From contig JACVTC010000270.1 of the NCBI GenBank assembly GCA_016946835.1, positions 1-64,000 of the forward strand: a stretch of DNA of 64,000 nucleotides. The letters run 5' to 3'. The notes beneath the pieces are model-generated. The model was not told the origin of the DNA and did not search any database. It saw nothing but the letters and a program-made list of their open reading frames with translations. The position numbers and the translations under genes were made by a program. Shown piece by piece: positions 1 to 11,125 of this stretch (the stretch's first letter is position 1; every line of letters begins with the position of its first letter). This DNA is from Neocallimastix lanati (nom. inval.) (Eukaryota; Neocallimastigomycota; Neocallimastigomycetes; Neocallimastigales; Neocallimastigaceae).

Positions 1-203
1 CCCTAACCCCTAACCCTAACCCTAACCCTAACCCTAACCCTAACCCCTAACCCTAACCCCCCTAACCCTAACCCTAACCCTAACCCCTAACCCAACCCCT
101 AACCCTAACCCTAACCCCTAACCCCTAACCCTAACCCCTAACCCTAACCCCACCCTAACCCTAACCCCTAACCCCTAACCCTAACCCCTAACCCTAACCC
201 CTA
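1..203 (+). repeat. Terminal telomere array, C-rich strand
   Basis: Uninterrupted CCCTAA units are mixed with CCCCTAA units, with a few imperfect units. The C-rich strand reads 5' to 3' inward from position 1, as expected at a left chromosome end (TTAGGG/TTAGGGG on the other strand). The array ends where element A1 begins. TTAGGG telomeres occur in most fungi and animals; the frequent extra C suggests a slippery telomerase template or degenerate subterminal repeats. Confidence 0.97.
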
Positions 204-1367
204 GTATTAATGAGTATTCGTTTGCAATATTCATTATATCAAAATAAAATAAAATATATTTAAATAATTCGCCCAGAATTCAGGTTTTTTAACCTGTTTT
301 CTGGAATGTCTTTAAACTCTTCCAGTTGACACTTTTGTTAGCTGGACTCTTTTTGATTTAAACTCCGGTTCTCACTTTTGATTACTGGAATGTAATCTCT
401 CCGGTTTCCTTTTGGAATGATTTTTTGGTTCCTTTTGGTTTTCAGGATTTCTGTTGTCTTGCTGAACTCTCCGGTTTACTCTTTGTTGGTTTGCTGGATT
501 CTCTTTCGGTTATTCTTCTGGTTACTTGATTGGTTGTTGGATTCTCGTTTGCTTATTCTCCAGGGTACTCCTTTGATTCAGAGTTCTTGTCTTTTAGTTC
601 TCTTGTCTATTCTTTGGGTTATTCTGGATTCTTTGGATCCCTTTTTTTGGTTCTCGGTTCTCCGACCTTACCTTCTTGGGATGTATTTTCTTTATTCTCT
701 ATGATTGTTATAATAATTAACAATACTTTTAATTAATTATTATTTATTTAATAATTAATTATTTTATTATTATAATAATCTATTTAATAAACTTATGTAT
801 AATTGTTATTATTTATATAATAACAATATTTTTTAATCAAAATTGTTTGATTATTATTTCTCATAATAATAATCTTCTATAAAATCATGTATTAATTATT
901 ATTATTTTCATAATAATAATAATTTTCTATTTTAAAATGTATTATTTATTAACTCATGTATTAATTATTATTTCTCATAATAATTATAAACTCATGTATT
1001 AATTATTATTTTTATAATAATTATAAACTCATGTATTAATTATTATTTTACAATAATAATTACTTAATATTTAAAGTTATTATTCGCTTGCTATAATTAT
1101 TATTATTTTCTTAATAATAATTCTCTAGAATAGTATAGAATTCTTTGTTACAAATAGAATAGTTTAAAAATCTTAGAATAGATTTTAATATCTAAAATAA
1201 AAATCTTATTTTCTATTATTATTTGTTTAAAATAATAATAGTCGCTAGAATAGTTTAATAATTAAACTTCTTGAAAATCAATAATGATTTTTCTTAAATT
1301 ATATATACATTAATAATGTATTAACTATTTTGATTAATTTTATTAAATAAAATTATAACGTTTAAAA
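204..1367 (+). mobile_element. Short telomeric retroelement A, copy 1 (non-autonomous)
   Basis: This 1.16-kb unit is flanked on both sides by telomeric repeats and recurs at 7294 and 31630. Its first ~500 bp is T/G-rich and comparatively GC-rich, with degenerate repeats of a CTGGATTCTC-like motif and a CAGG/CCTG hairpin near 290. The rest is AT-rich, with short direct repeats of an AACTCATGTATTAATTATT motif (950-1050). The last ~95 bp hold two hairpins (1275-1292 and 1305-1321) and end in GTTTAAAA joined to CCTAACCC. The same tail closes the ORF-bearing element at 24394, so A is probably mobilised in trans. No convincing coding region was seen; a hydrophobic 95-codon frame at 417-704 is best explained by T-rich composition. 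It differs from the other two copies by a short replaced stretch near 1020-1040. Confidence 0.75.
1275..1321 (+). promoter_or_regulatory. Paired 3' hairpins of element A (likely RT recognition)
   Basis: Hairpin I is AAAATCA-loop-TGATTTT (1275-1292). Hairpin II is ATACATTA/TAATGTAT around one base (1305-1321). The ORF-bearing element has two hairpins at the same distance from its end, with different stem bases that still pair. Many LINE/SINE pairs share 3' structures read by the LINE reverse transcriptase; that role is inferred here. Confidence 0.6.
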
Positions 1368-1490
1368 CCTAACCCTAAACCCCTAACCCCTAACCCTAAC
1401 CCCTAACCCTAACCCCTAACCCTAAACCCCTAACCCCTAACCCCTAACCCTAACCCCTAACCTAACCCTAACCCTAACCCCTAACCCTAA
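1368..1490 (+). repeat. Second telomeric patch between A1 and block I
   Basis: About 123 bp of CCCTAA/CCCCTAA in the same orientation as the terminal array. The left side joins the 3' end of element A1 at TTTAAAA|CCTAACCC. The right side abuts a truncated copy of leader B. This is what is expected if an end broken inside B was healed with telomere repeats and A1 was later added or inserted distally. Confidence 0.95.
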
Positions 1491-2254
1491 AAAATGAAAT
1501 ATATAATTTAGTTTCTTTTAAAATAATTATATTAGAACTATAAAAATATATCATTTAATTACTATAAAAAAGAAATTATTTGTAAAGTGAGTGACCTTTA
1601 ATTATTTATTCTTTTTATTTTTGATTTAAAAAATATTTAATATTTAAATATATATAAAAAAATATTATATTTAAAAAATTATTATTAATAATTAAGAAAA
1701 ATTATTTAATTTTATTTATTTTTTATAAAAATTATTAAAATACATATTTTATGTTATTATAAAGTTTTGACATTATTTTTTTTATAAAAAAGTACTTTTA
1801 TATTTTCTTTTTTATCATTATAGGTTTATTTTATTATGTTTTGAATACTAAATGATTAATTAAATATTAATCTTCAAAATCCTTTATAAAAATATTGTTA
1901 GTAATAAATATTAATATACTAAATAAATATATATAATATTTAAAGCTTAATAATTCTTGAAATAAAAATGGTAGTACAATAAATAATATATCTTTTAAAT
2001 AATATTTCTTAAATGTTTATTTTATTAAAGAATGAATATTTAATAATTAATATTTAAATAAATATTCATCTTATTAATAATAATTATGAATAATAAAAAA
2101 TAGTAATAATATTAAAAGTTATGTACCTCTTGAAATAAAAATAATAAAATAATAAATAACATTTTATTTTATTTATTTACATTTATTACTTTTTTTATCA
2201 AAATATAATATAAATATTTATTGATTATTATTATTAATTTTACTTATATTTTAT
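1491..2254. other. Leader B, first AT-rich segment (copy 1)
   Basis: Non-coding, about 90% A/T. It begins abruptly at the telomere patch and matches 10362-11125 and 25827-26590 almost base for base. In those copies the homology continues leftward through a poly-T tract into segment D, so this copy is truncated at the telomere. No ORF or RNA gene is visible. Confidence 0.8.
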
Positions 2255-3009
2255 ATATCCACTAATTTCAATAACCCAAAAAATTTCTTTGACCTAAAAA
2301 ATTCTTTGACCCTAAATTTTTCAATAACCCAAAAAAATTTTTTGACCTAAAAATTTTTTGACTCTAAATTTTCTTTGACCCTAAATTTTTCAATAACCCA
2401 AAAAAATTTTTTGACCTAAAAAATTCTTTGACCCTAAATTTTTCAATAACCCAAAAAAATTTTTTGACCTAAAAAATTCTTTGACCCTAAATTTTCTTTG
2501 ACCCTAAATTTTTCAATAACCCAAAAAAATTCTTTGACCCTAAATTTTTCAATAACCCAAAAAAATTCTTTGACCCTAAATTTTTTCAATAACCCAAAAA
2601 AATTTTTTGACCTAAAAAATTTTTGACCTAAAAAATTCTTTGACCCTAAATTTTTTCAATAACCCCTAAAAATTTTTTGACCTAAAAAATTTTTGACCTA
2701 AAAAATTCTTTGACCCTAAATTTTTCAATAATCCAAAAAAATTCTTTGACCCTAAATTTTTCAATAACCCAAAAAAATTCTTTGACCCTAAATTTTTCAA
2801 TAACCCAAAAAATTTTTTGACCTAAAAAATTCTTTGACCTAAAAAATTCTTTGACCCTAAATTTTTCAATAACCCAAAAAAATTCTTTGACCCTAAATTT
2901 TTCAATAACCCAAAAAAATTTTTTGACCTAAAAATTTTTTGACCTAAAAAATTCTTTGACCCTAAATTTTTCAATAACCCAAAAAAATTTTTTGACCTAA
3001 AAATTTCTA
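2255..3009. repeat. Tandem array with telomere-like motifs (B1)
   Basis: About 20-40-bp units alternate TTTGACCCTAAATTTTT, TTCAATAACCCAAAAAAATT and TTTGACCTAAAAAATT. On the minus strand each unit gives TTTAGGG and GGGTTA motifs, so telomere-like hexamers recur through ~750 bp. Homologous arrays lie at 11126 (shorter) and 26591. This could be degenerate telomere-derived sequence or a site for TTAGGG-binding proteins; neither can be decided here. Confidence 0.8.
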
Positions 3010-3580
3010 AAGAGAAAGTTGTATTTCAAAATGTATCATAAATTAAATCAAATATATATTTAATATTTTATTTAATTTTAAAGATATATTTTTATTTTTT
3101 TTATAAAATAAAATAATAATATTTAATATTAATTTTAAATATATATTTTATTTTTTTTATTTATAATAATTTATTCTTTTCCTTTTTTTTTAATAAAATA
3201 AAAAAAGAAATAAGTAAATAAAAATTATATATAAATAAATAATAAATAATAAATAAAAAAATAAATAATAAATAAAAATAATAAATAATAAATAAAAATA
3301 ATAAATAAAAATAATAAATAATAAATAATTAAATAATAAGTAATAAATAAGTAATAAAAAATAAAAAATAATAAATAATAAATAATAAATAATTAAATAA
3401 TAAATAATAAATAATAAATAAATAATAATTAAATAATTAAATAATTAAATAATAAATAATAAGTAATAAATAAGTAATAAAAAATAATAAATAATAAATA
3501 ATAGATAATTAATAATTAAATAATAAATAAATAAATAATAATTAAATAATTAAATAATTAAATAATAAATAATAAATAAA
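3010..3580. repeat. AT-rich spacer and AATAAAT heptamer microsatellite (B1)
   Basis: The first ~210 bp are A/T-rich without structure. From about 3223 there are irregular tandem AATAAAT/AATAATAAAT units interrupted by AATTAAAT. The same heptamer family builds the large arrays at 57.4-59.3 kb on the opposite strand. Non-coding. Confidence 0.85.
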
Positions 3581-4425
3581 TGCTACAAAAAAAAAAATTA
3601 AATAAAAAAATAATAAAATAAAAAAATATATATATTTATAAATTATTTTAATTGTTAATTTCTTATTAATTATTTTTATATAATTTATTCGTGGTTATGT
3701 ACATTAGATATTATTTTATTTTTTAATTATTTAATAATTTTTATAGTTAAAGATTTAAATATTTTTATAATCCTAAATGTAGATTAATTATATTGTGTTT
3801 AATAAAATACTATTTGATTTTATTTTTTAGTATAAATAATATTTTTATTTATTTTTATTTTTTTTTATTCCTTAAAAAAATTAATCATCTAATGTACTCT
3901 AAAATAAACTATAATTAAATATTGTTCATTAATATTTTATATTTATTTTTTATCTATATATTAATATAATAATTAAAAAAAAAAAAAAGTTTTTTCTTTT
4001 CAGCTTTAAAATTAAATTTTGATTAAAAAATTTAAAAAATTAAGTTTTTAAAAAAATGGCATATCCGAAATTTTATTTTATAATTAATTTAATATAAATC
4101 TATAATTAAATTAAAAATTTAAATTTTTTTGGACCAATCGATTTTTAAATAGAAAAATTTTTCTACTTTGACAAATAAAACCCGCTTTTGCTAAGGGGGT
4201 GGTCATTTTTTTTGGTTTTTTATCTATGTGATGGGAAAAAAAAAAAAAAAAAAAAAAAAAAAATAAATAAAATAAAATTATATAATTATTAAAATTTTAA
4301 ATAGCGAAATAAAATTTTTGATTGTGGGTTTTTTTTTGGGATAATAATTATTTTTGGTGCATAGATAATATTTATTTTTTTTTTTAATTTTTTTTTTCTT
4401 ATTGCAAGCTTTTTACTTTGTAAAA
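3581..4425. other. Leader B central segment with GC-rich island (copy 1)
   Basis: Mostly A/T-rich, but it holds an island at about 4128-4228 with GGACCAATCGAT, a perfect AGAAAAATTTTTCT palindrome, ACCCGCTTTTGCTAAGG and GGGGTGGTC, followed by a long poly-A. The island is conserved in all four B copies (also near 12727, 28466 and 34593), which suggests either recent duplication or a functional element such as a promoter, origin or ncRNA. No ORF. Confidence 0.6.
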
Positions 4426-4656
4426 AGTTTAACTTTAGAAAGATAAAAGAAATAAATATTTTTCTTTCTTTCTTTCTTTTTTTTTTTTTATTAATTTTTT
4501 TTATTATTTTTATTTTAAATTATTTTATTTTAAAAATAAAATAAAAATAAAAATAAAAAAAAAAATTAAAAAATGTTGAGAGGAAGAGGGGAAAATTTTT
4601 CTTTTTCTTTTTTTTCTATTTTAGAAAAATAAAAGAAATAAATATTTTTCTTTCTT

Positions 4657-4694
<38 letters not shown>

Positions 4695-5345
4695 TTTTTT
4701 TATTTTTATTTTAATTTATTTTATTTTAAAAATAAAATAAAAATAAAAATAAAAAAAAAAAAATTAAAAAATGATGAAAGGAAGAGGGGAATTTTTTCTT
4801 TTTTTTTTTTTTCTATTTTAGAAAAATAAAAGAAATAAATATTTTTCTTTCTTTCTTTCTTTCTTTTTTTTTTTTAATTTTTTTTTATTTTTATTTTAAA
4901 TTATTTTATTTTAAAAATAAAATAAAAATAAAAATAAAAAAAAAATTAAAAAATGATGAAAGGAAGAGGGGAATTTTTTCTTTTTTCTTTTCTATTTTAG
5001 AAAAATAAAAGAAATAAATATTTTTCTTTTTTCTTTCTTTTTTTTTTTTTTTATTTTTTTTTTATTTTTATTTTAAAAATAAAATAAAATAAAATTAAAA
5101 AAAAAAAAAAATTAAAAAATGATGAAAGGAAGAGGGGAATTTTTTTCTTTTTTTTTTTTTTTTATTTTAGAAAGATAAACGAAATAATATTTTTCTTTTT
5201 TCTTTCTTTTTTTTTTTATTTTTTTTTTTTTTATTTTTATTTTAAATTATTTTTTAAAAAAAAATAAATTAAATTAAAAAATGATGAAAGGAAGAGGGAA
5301 ATTTTTTTCTTTTTTTTTTCTACTTTAGAAAGATAAAAGAAATAA

Positions 5346-5380
<35 letters not shown>

Positions 5381-5640
5381 TAATTTTTTTATTATTTTTA
5401 TTTTAAATTATTTTTAAAAAAAAATAAAATAAAAATAAAAATAAAAAAAATTAAAAAATGATGAAATGGAAGAAGGAAATTTTTTTTTCTATTTTAGAAA
5501 GATAAAAAGAAAAAATATTTTTCCTTCATTTTTATTTTAATTTTTTATTTTTATTTTTAATTATTTTTTTTAAAGAATAAAATAAAATAAAAATAAAAAA
5601 AAAGTGATGAGAGGGAGGAGATGAATTTTTTTTCTTTTTT
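4426..5640. repeat. ~180-bp tandem repeat with purine/pyrimidine tracts (B1, about 7 units)
   Basis: Each unit has CTATTTTAGAAA, then AAAGAAATAAATATTTTTC, a long CTTT/T tract, a TTTTATTTTAAATTATTTT core, A-rich sequence and AAAAAATGATGAGAGGAAG. About seven units are present here and about fifteen in B2 (13021-15660). The copy number difference accounts for most of the length difference between B1 and B2. The strand-asymmetric tracts could form triplex DNA or stall replication. Open frames in it are composition artefacts. Confidence 0.85.
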
Positions 5641-7293
5641 TAATTGTAAAAGGCTAAAATTTTAGAAAATTAAAAACAATAATATATATGTTTTTTATTT
5701 AAAAAAAATAAGAAAGAAAGAAAGAAAGGAAAAAAAAATAAAAGAATATAAGAATTTTTTTTTGTTATCCTTTTTTTGCTTATTAAAAGGCTAAATTTTA
5801 GAAAGATAGAAAAAATAATATTTTTTATTATGGTTTTTTCTTTCTTTCATTTTTATTAAAAAAAAAAAAAATAAAATAAAAAAATTAAATAAAATAAAAA
5901 AAATTAAACATTATGGGAAGAAGTATTTTTTTATTATATGTAAATTAATTAATTTTTTTTCAAAAATTATTTATTTAAAAAAAGGTCATGAAATGAGTAT
6001 AACTATCTTTTTTTTATTAAAGACCTTATAATTTTAAATGTCTTAAATTTATTTTAAAAAAGTTTTACTTTAAAATATGGATAACCCATTTTTTATTTTT
6101 AAAAATAATTATTAAAAAAAAAATAATTAAAAGTTATAAATTAAAGAATCATAAATAAATAATTATTAACGTTTTTTAAAATTATAAATTAAAGAATCAT
6201 AAATAAATAATTATTAACGTTTATTAAAATTATAAATATTAAAGAATCATAAATAATAATAAACATTTATTAAAATTATAAATAATAAAATAAATTATAT
6301 AATAGATAATAAATATAATACCTAAATAATACCAAAATATCAATATATATAACTAATAATAAAATTTATACAAAATTTTCATTTTAATATGATAATTTTA
6401 ATATTTATATTAATATATATTGATTGGATTAATGTTTAATTTATAAATAACAAATAGTATTTTTTTTAATGCTATTTTCATTGTATTATAACTATAATTT
6501 ATTAATATTTAATTATGAAATTTAATTAATTATTAATTTTTAAATAACTATATTAAAATATTTTATTTATTAGTTTTTGTTTAATATTTAAATTATTATT
6601 ATTTAAAAAACTTTTTTTTTTTTTTTTTTTTTTTTATTAGATTTTTATTACTATATAACCAAAAAAAAAAAGAAAAAAAAAAAAAGAAAAAAAAAGAAGC
6701 AAAGCAAAAAAAAAGAAAAAAAAAAAAAAAAAAAAAAAAAAAAGAAAAAAAAGAAGCAAAGCAAAAAAATATATATATATATATATATTATTTTTTTTTT
6801 TAAATTTATAAAATATGAAAAACTTATATAAAATTAATTACTTTTAATTCAGTTTTAAATTTTAAAAAATAATTTTAATTTAGTTTTACGAAATTATTTG
6901 AAATTATTAATTAAAAATTTATATTATATAAAATAAAAGCGTTTGTTCTATTGTTTATTGTCATTATTTATTTATTTTTAAATATTGTTTAAAATAATAG
7001 TTTTATAATTATATTGTTTTTATATTTGCATCATCCCTTTGATAAAACAAAATAATAAATAAATTATTTTAAAAACAAATAAATTTTTATGAATCCGTTT
7101 TTTTATTTTATTTTATTTTATTAATATAAATAAATTATTTTAAATAAAAGAATAAATCCCTTTGTATTAAAATGTAAATTAAAAGTGGACCTATAATATT
7201 TTGTTTTATTTTATAATATTTTGTTTTATTTTTTTAATAATAAAGAAATTTAGAGTATAAATATCTTTTGTTTTTTTTTAAAATATTTTTTCC
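5641..7293. other. Leader B distal segment (copy 1)
   Basis: A/T-rich non-coding DNA. A conserved stretch from about 5984 (GGTCATGAAATGAGTATA, then AAAGACCTTATAA) also lies at 15977 and 30320. Three ~50-bp repeats containing AAAGAATCATAAATAA lie near 6130-6290, and A-homopolymers with GAAGCAAAGC near 6690 and 6750. Similarity to the B2 copy fades near 6870; the remaining ~420 bp up to element A2 is found only in the A-bearing copies. Confidence 0.7.
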
Positions 7294-8463
7294 GTATTAA
7301 TGAGTATTCGTTTGCAATATTCATTATATCAAAATAAAATAAAATATATTTAAATAATTCGCCCAGAATTCAGGTTTTTTAACCTGTTTTCTGGAATGTC
7401 TTTAAACTCTTCCAGTTGACACTTTTGTTAGCTGGACTCTTTTTGATTTAAACTCCGGTTCTCACTTTTGATTACTGGAATGTAATCTCTCCGGTTTCCT
7501 TTTGGAATGATTTTTTGGTTCCTTTTGGTTTTCAGGATTTCTGTTGTCTTGCTGAACTCTCCGGTTTACTCTTTGTTGGTTTGCTGGATTCTCTTTCGGT
7601 TATTCTTCTGGTTACTTGATTGGTTGTTGGATTCTCGTTTGCTTATTCTCCAGGGTACTCCTTTGATTCAGAGTTCTTGTCTTTTAGTTCTCTTGTCTAT
7701 TCTTTGGGTTATTCTGGATTCTTTGGATCCCTTTTTTTGGTTCTCGGTTCTCCGACCTTACCTTCTTGGGATGTATTTTCTTTATTCTCTATGATTGTTA
7801 TAATAATTAACAATACTTTTAATTAATTATTATTTATTTAATAATTAATTATTTTATTATTATAATAATCTATTTAATAAACTTATGTATAATTGTTATT
7901 ATTTATATAATAACAATATTTTTTAATCAAAATTGTTTGATTATTATTTCTCATAATAATAATCTTCTATAAAATCATGTATTAATTATTATTATTTTCA
8001 TAATAATAATAATTTTCTATTTTAAAATGTATTATTTATTAACTCATGTATTAATTATTATTTCTCATAATAATTATAAACTCATGTATTAATTATTATT
8101 TTTATAATAATATTAATTCTTAAAGATTGTATTAATTATTATTTTACAATAATAATTACTTAATATTTAAAGTTATTATTCGCTTGCTATAATTATTATT
8201 ATTTTCTTAATAATAATTCTCTAGAATAGTATAGAATTCTTTGTTACAAATAGAATAGTTTAAAAATCTTAGAATAGATTTTAATATCTAAAATAAAAAT
8301 CTTATTTTCTATTATTATTTGTTTAAAATAATAATAGTCGCTAGAATAGTTTAATAATTAAACTTCTTGAAAATCAATAATGATTTTTCTTAAATTATAT
8401 ATACATTAATAATGTATTAACTATTTTGATTAATTTTATTAAATAAAATTATAACGTTTAAAA
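7294..8463 (+). mobile_element. Short telomeric retroelement A, copy 2
   Basis: 1,170 bp, nearly identical to 204-1367 and to 31630-32799. Its left border is the same base as in copy 1 although it joins leader B here rather than telomere repeats, which marks 204/7294 as the true 5' border of A. Its 3' end again reads GTTTAAAA joined to CCTAACCC. It lies in a B-A unit whose overall plan (B leader, body, shared 3' tail) parallels the B-ORF2-ORF1 unit at 10362-24394. Confidence 0.75.
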
Positions 8464-8528
8464 CCTAACCCTAACCCTACTTTGTAAATCTTAAATAAAT
8501 AAAAGAATTTAAAACCTAACCCTAACCC
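8464..8528 (+). mobile_element. Two telomere patches enclosing a ~36-bp retroelement 3' stub
   Basis: Telomere repeats (8464-8478) are followed by ~36 bp ending in GAATTTAAAA (8479-8514), then more telomere repeats (8515-8528). The stub ends in the same TTTAAAA|CCTAACCC junction as the larger elements, so it looks like an extreme 5' truncation of a related element. It is repeated at 32800-32864 as part of the large duplication. Confidence 0.6.
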
Positions 8529-9696
8529 ATGCTTATTATAAAAATTTATTATAAAAATTTTACTGAAAAATAAAAAAAAAAATTTTTTTTTTAAAAATGA
8601 TTTTACAAACAATTTATTTTCATTTTAAGTAAGAGAAAACAAATACATTTCTAATGATATATTATATTTTATTCTACTTTTACTATTTCATGAATTATTT
8701 CAACCCATATTTCTAACTTGATTCATGATTATTATAAAAATTTATTATAAAAATTTTAGTAAAAAATAAAAAAAAATTTTTATTTTAAAAATGAAATTAC
8801 AAATAATTAATATTCATTTTAAGTAAGAGAAAACAAATGCTTTTCTAATGATATAATTTATTTTATTCTAGGTTTACCACTTCATGAGTTATTTCAACCT
8901 ATATTTCCAACTTGATCCATGCTTATTATAAAAATTTATTGTAAAAATTTTAGTAAAAAATAAAATAAATTTTTTTTTTTTAAAAATGAAGTTACAAATA
9001 ATTAATATTCATTTTAAGTAAGCGAAAACAAATGCTTTTCTAATGATATAATTTATTTTATTATAGGTATACTACTTCATGAGTAATTTTAACTAATATT
9101 TCCAACTTGATCCATGCTTATTATAAAAATTTATTATAAAAATTTTACTAAAAAATAAAAAAAATTTTTTTTTTTTAAAAATGAAGTTACAAATAATTTA
9201 TTTTCATTTTAAGTAAGCGAAAACAAATGCTTTTCTAATGATATATTTATTTTTATTTTAAGATTATTATTTCATGAGTTATTTCAACCCATATTTCCAA
9301 CTTGATTCATGATTATTATAAAAATTTATTATAAAAATTTTACTGAAAAAAAAAAAAAAAATTTTTTTTTTAAAAATGAAGTTACAAATAATTTATATTC
9401 ATTTTAAGTAAGCTCAAACAAATACATTTCTAATGATATAATATATTTTATTCTAGGTTTACTATTTCATGAGTTATTTCAACCTATATATCCAACTTGA
9501 TCCATGCTTATTATAAAAATTTATTATAAAAATTATACTGAAAAAAAAAAAAAAATTTTTTTTTTTAAAAATGAAGTTACAAACAATTTATTTTCATTTA
9601 AAATTAGCGAAAAAAAAGCTTTTCTAATGATATAATTTATTTTATTCTAGGTTTACTATTTCATGAATTATTTCATCGTATATACAATATTATTTC
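8529..9696. repeat. Satellite C, ~195-bp units (about 6)
   Basis: Tandem units carry TTATTATAAAAATTTATTA, an A/T tract, TTAAAAATGAAGTTACAAAT, TTTTAAGTAAGCGAAAACAA, CTAATGATATAATTTATTTT and TTTCATGAGTTATTTCAACC, with AACTTGATTCATG recurring every 194-196 bp. It is a diverged relative of the 198-bp satellite at 50.47-54.15 kb. Non-coding. Confidence 0.9.
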
Positions 9697-10309
9697 AGGG
9701 TTAATAATTAAAATTAATTATAAAATTTTTAAAAAAATTAAAAAAATACTTGAATAATTTTAAAATTTAGTTGCGATGAATTCAACGTTTAATATAATAA
9801 AACCCTATTTATTGTGCATCTAGTGATATATTATTTTCATTTATTCGTTAAAAATTTAAAAAGTTATAAAACTTCAAATCTCAAAACTATCTATATGTAT
9901 TATTAATAATTTAATAAAAATAACCCTAAGTTTAAACAAATATTTGAATATCTTGAAAATTTAGTTGTGAAGGGTTCAATATTTAATGAAATATACATTT
10001 AATTGATAAGCATCTTATAATATAATTTTAATTTGTTCATTAGTTATTTCAATAATTGTAAACCATTAAATCTCAACACTATTTTTTGAAACACACACAC
10101 ACACATACAAACAAATAAAAAAAAAAAAAAAAAAAAAAAAACAAAAAAACAAAAAAACAAACAAAAAAAAAAAAAATAAATTTTAATTTTTCATAAACAA
10201 GTAATATTGTATTTTCAAATAATATATTATTATATGCCTTTTTATTATATTATTTAAATAAAATTTGAATCTTTATTAATTTTTAAATAAAATATCTAAG
10301 TCTCAAATC

Positions 10310-10351
<42 letters not shown>

Positions 10352-10361
10352 ATAAATAAAA
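9697..10361. other. Segment D, conserved end of satellite C (copy 1)
   Basis: Unique A/T-rich sequence containing GCATCTAGTGATATATTA, a CA-dinucleotide run (10092-10105) and a long poly-T leading into leader B. It recurs at 25171 and, diverged, at about 54150-54520, each time directly after satellite C, so C and D travel together. One telomere-like AACCCTAAG lies near 9921. No ORF. Confidence 0.75.
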
Positions 10362-11125
10362 AAAATGAAATATATAATTTAGTTTCTTTTAAAATAATTA
10401 TATTAGAACTATAAAAATATATCATTTAATTACTATAAAAAAGAAATTATTTGTAAAGTGAGTGACCTTTAATTATTTATTCTTTTTATTTTTGATTTAA
10501 AAAATATTTAATATTTAAATATATATAAAAAAATATTATATTTAAAAAATTATTATTAATAATTAAGAAAAATTATTTAATTTTATTTATTTTTTATAAA
10601 AATTATTAAAATACATATTTTATGTTATTATAAAGTTTTGACATTATTTTTTTTATAAAAAAGTACTTTTATATTTTCTTTTTTATCATTATAGGTTTAT
10701 TTTATTATGTTTTGAATACTAAATGATTAATTAAATATTAATCTTCAAAATCCTTTATAAAAATATTGTTAGTAATAAATATTAATATACTAAATAAATA
10801 TATATAATATTTAAAGCTTAATAATTCTTGAAATAAAAATGGTAGTACAATAAATAATATATCTTTTAAATAATATTTCTTAAATGTTTATTTTATTAAA
10901 GAATGAATATTTAATAATTAATATTTAAATAAATATTCATCTTATTAATAATAATTATGAATAATAAAAAATAGTAATAATATTAAAAGTTATGTACCTC
11001 TTGAAATAAAAATAATAAAATAATAAATAACATTTTATTTTATTTATTTACATTTATTACTTTTTTTATCAAAATATAATATAAATATTTATTGATTATT
11101 ATTATTAATTTTACTTATATTTTAT
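10362..11125. other. Leader B, first AT-rich segment (copy 2)
   Basis: Same sequence as 1491-2254, here continuous with D through a poly-T tract. Non-coding. Confidence 0.8.

Noticed and set aside
1-203. Apicomplexan (Plasmodium-type) telomere, considered because of extreme AT content
   Set aside because: Repeat units are CCCTAA/CCCCTAA, not the CCCTRAA heptamer, and the accompanying LINEs and CotH-like remnant do not fit.
417-704. 95-codon hydrophobic ORF in the head of element A (also 7507-7794 and 31843-32130) and an overlapping 68-codon frame
   Set aside because: Two overlapping frames are open because the sequence is T/G-rich and poor in A; there is no start context, domain or independent copy to support coding.
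4430-5640. Serial 3' splice sites (TTTTCTATTTTAGAAA) suggesting a spliced gene
   Set aside because: They recur as part of the tandem unit with no coding sequence on either side.
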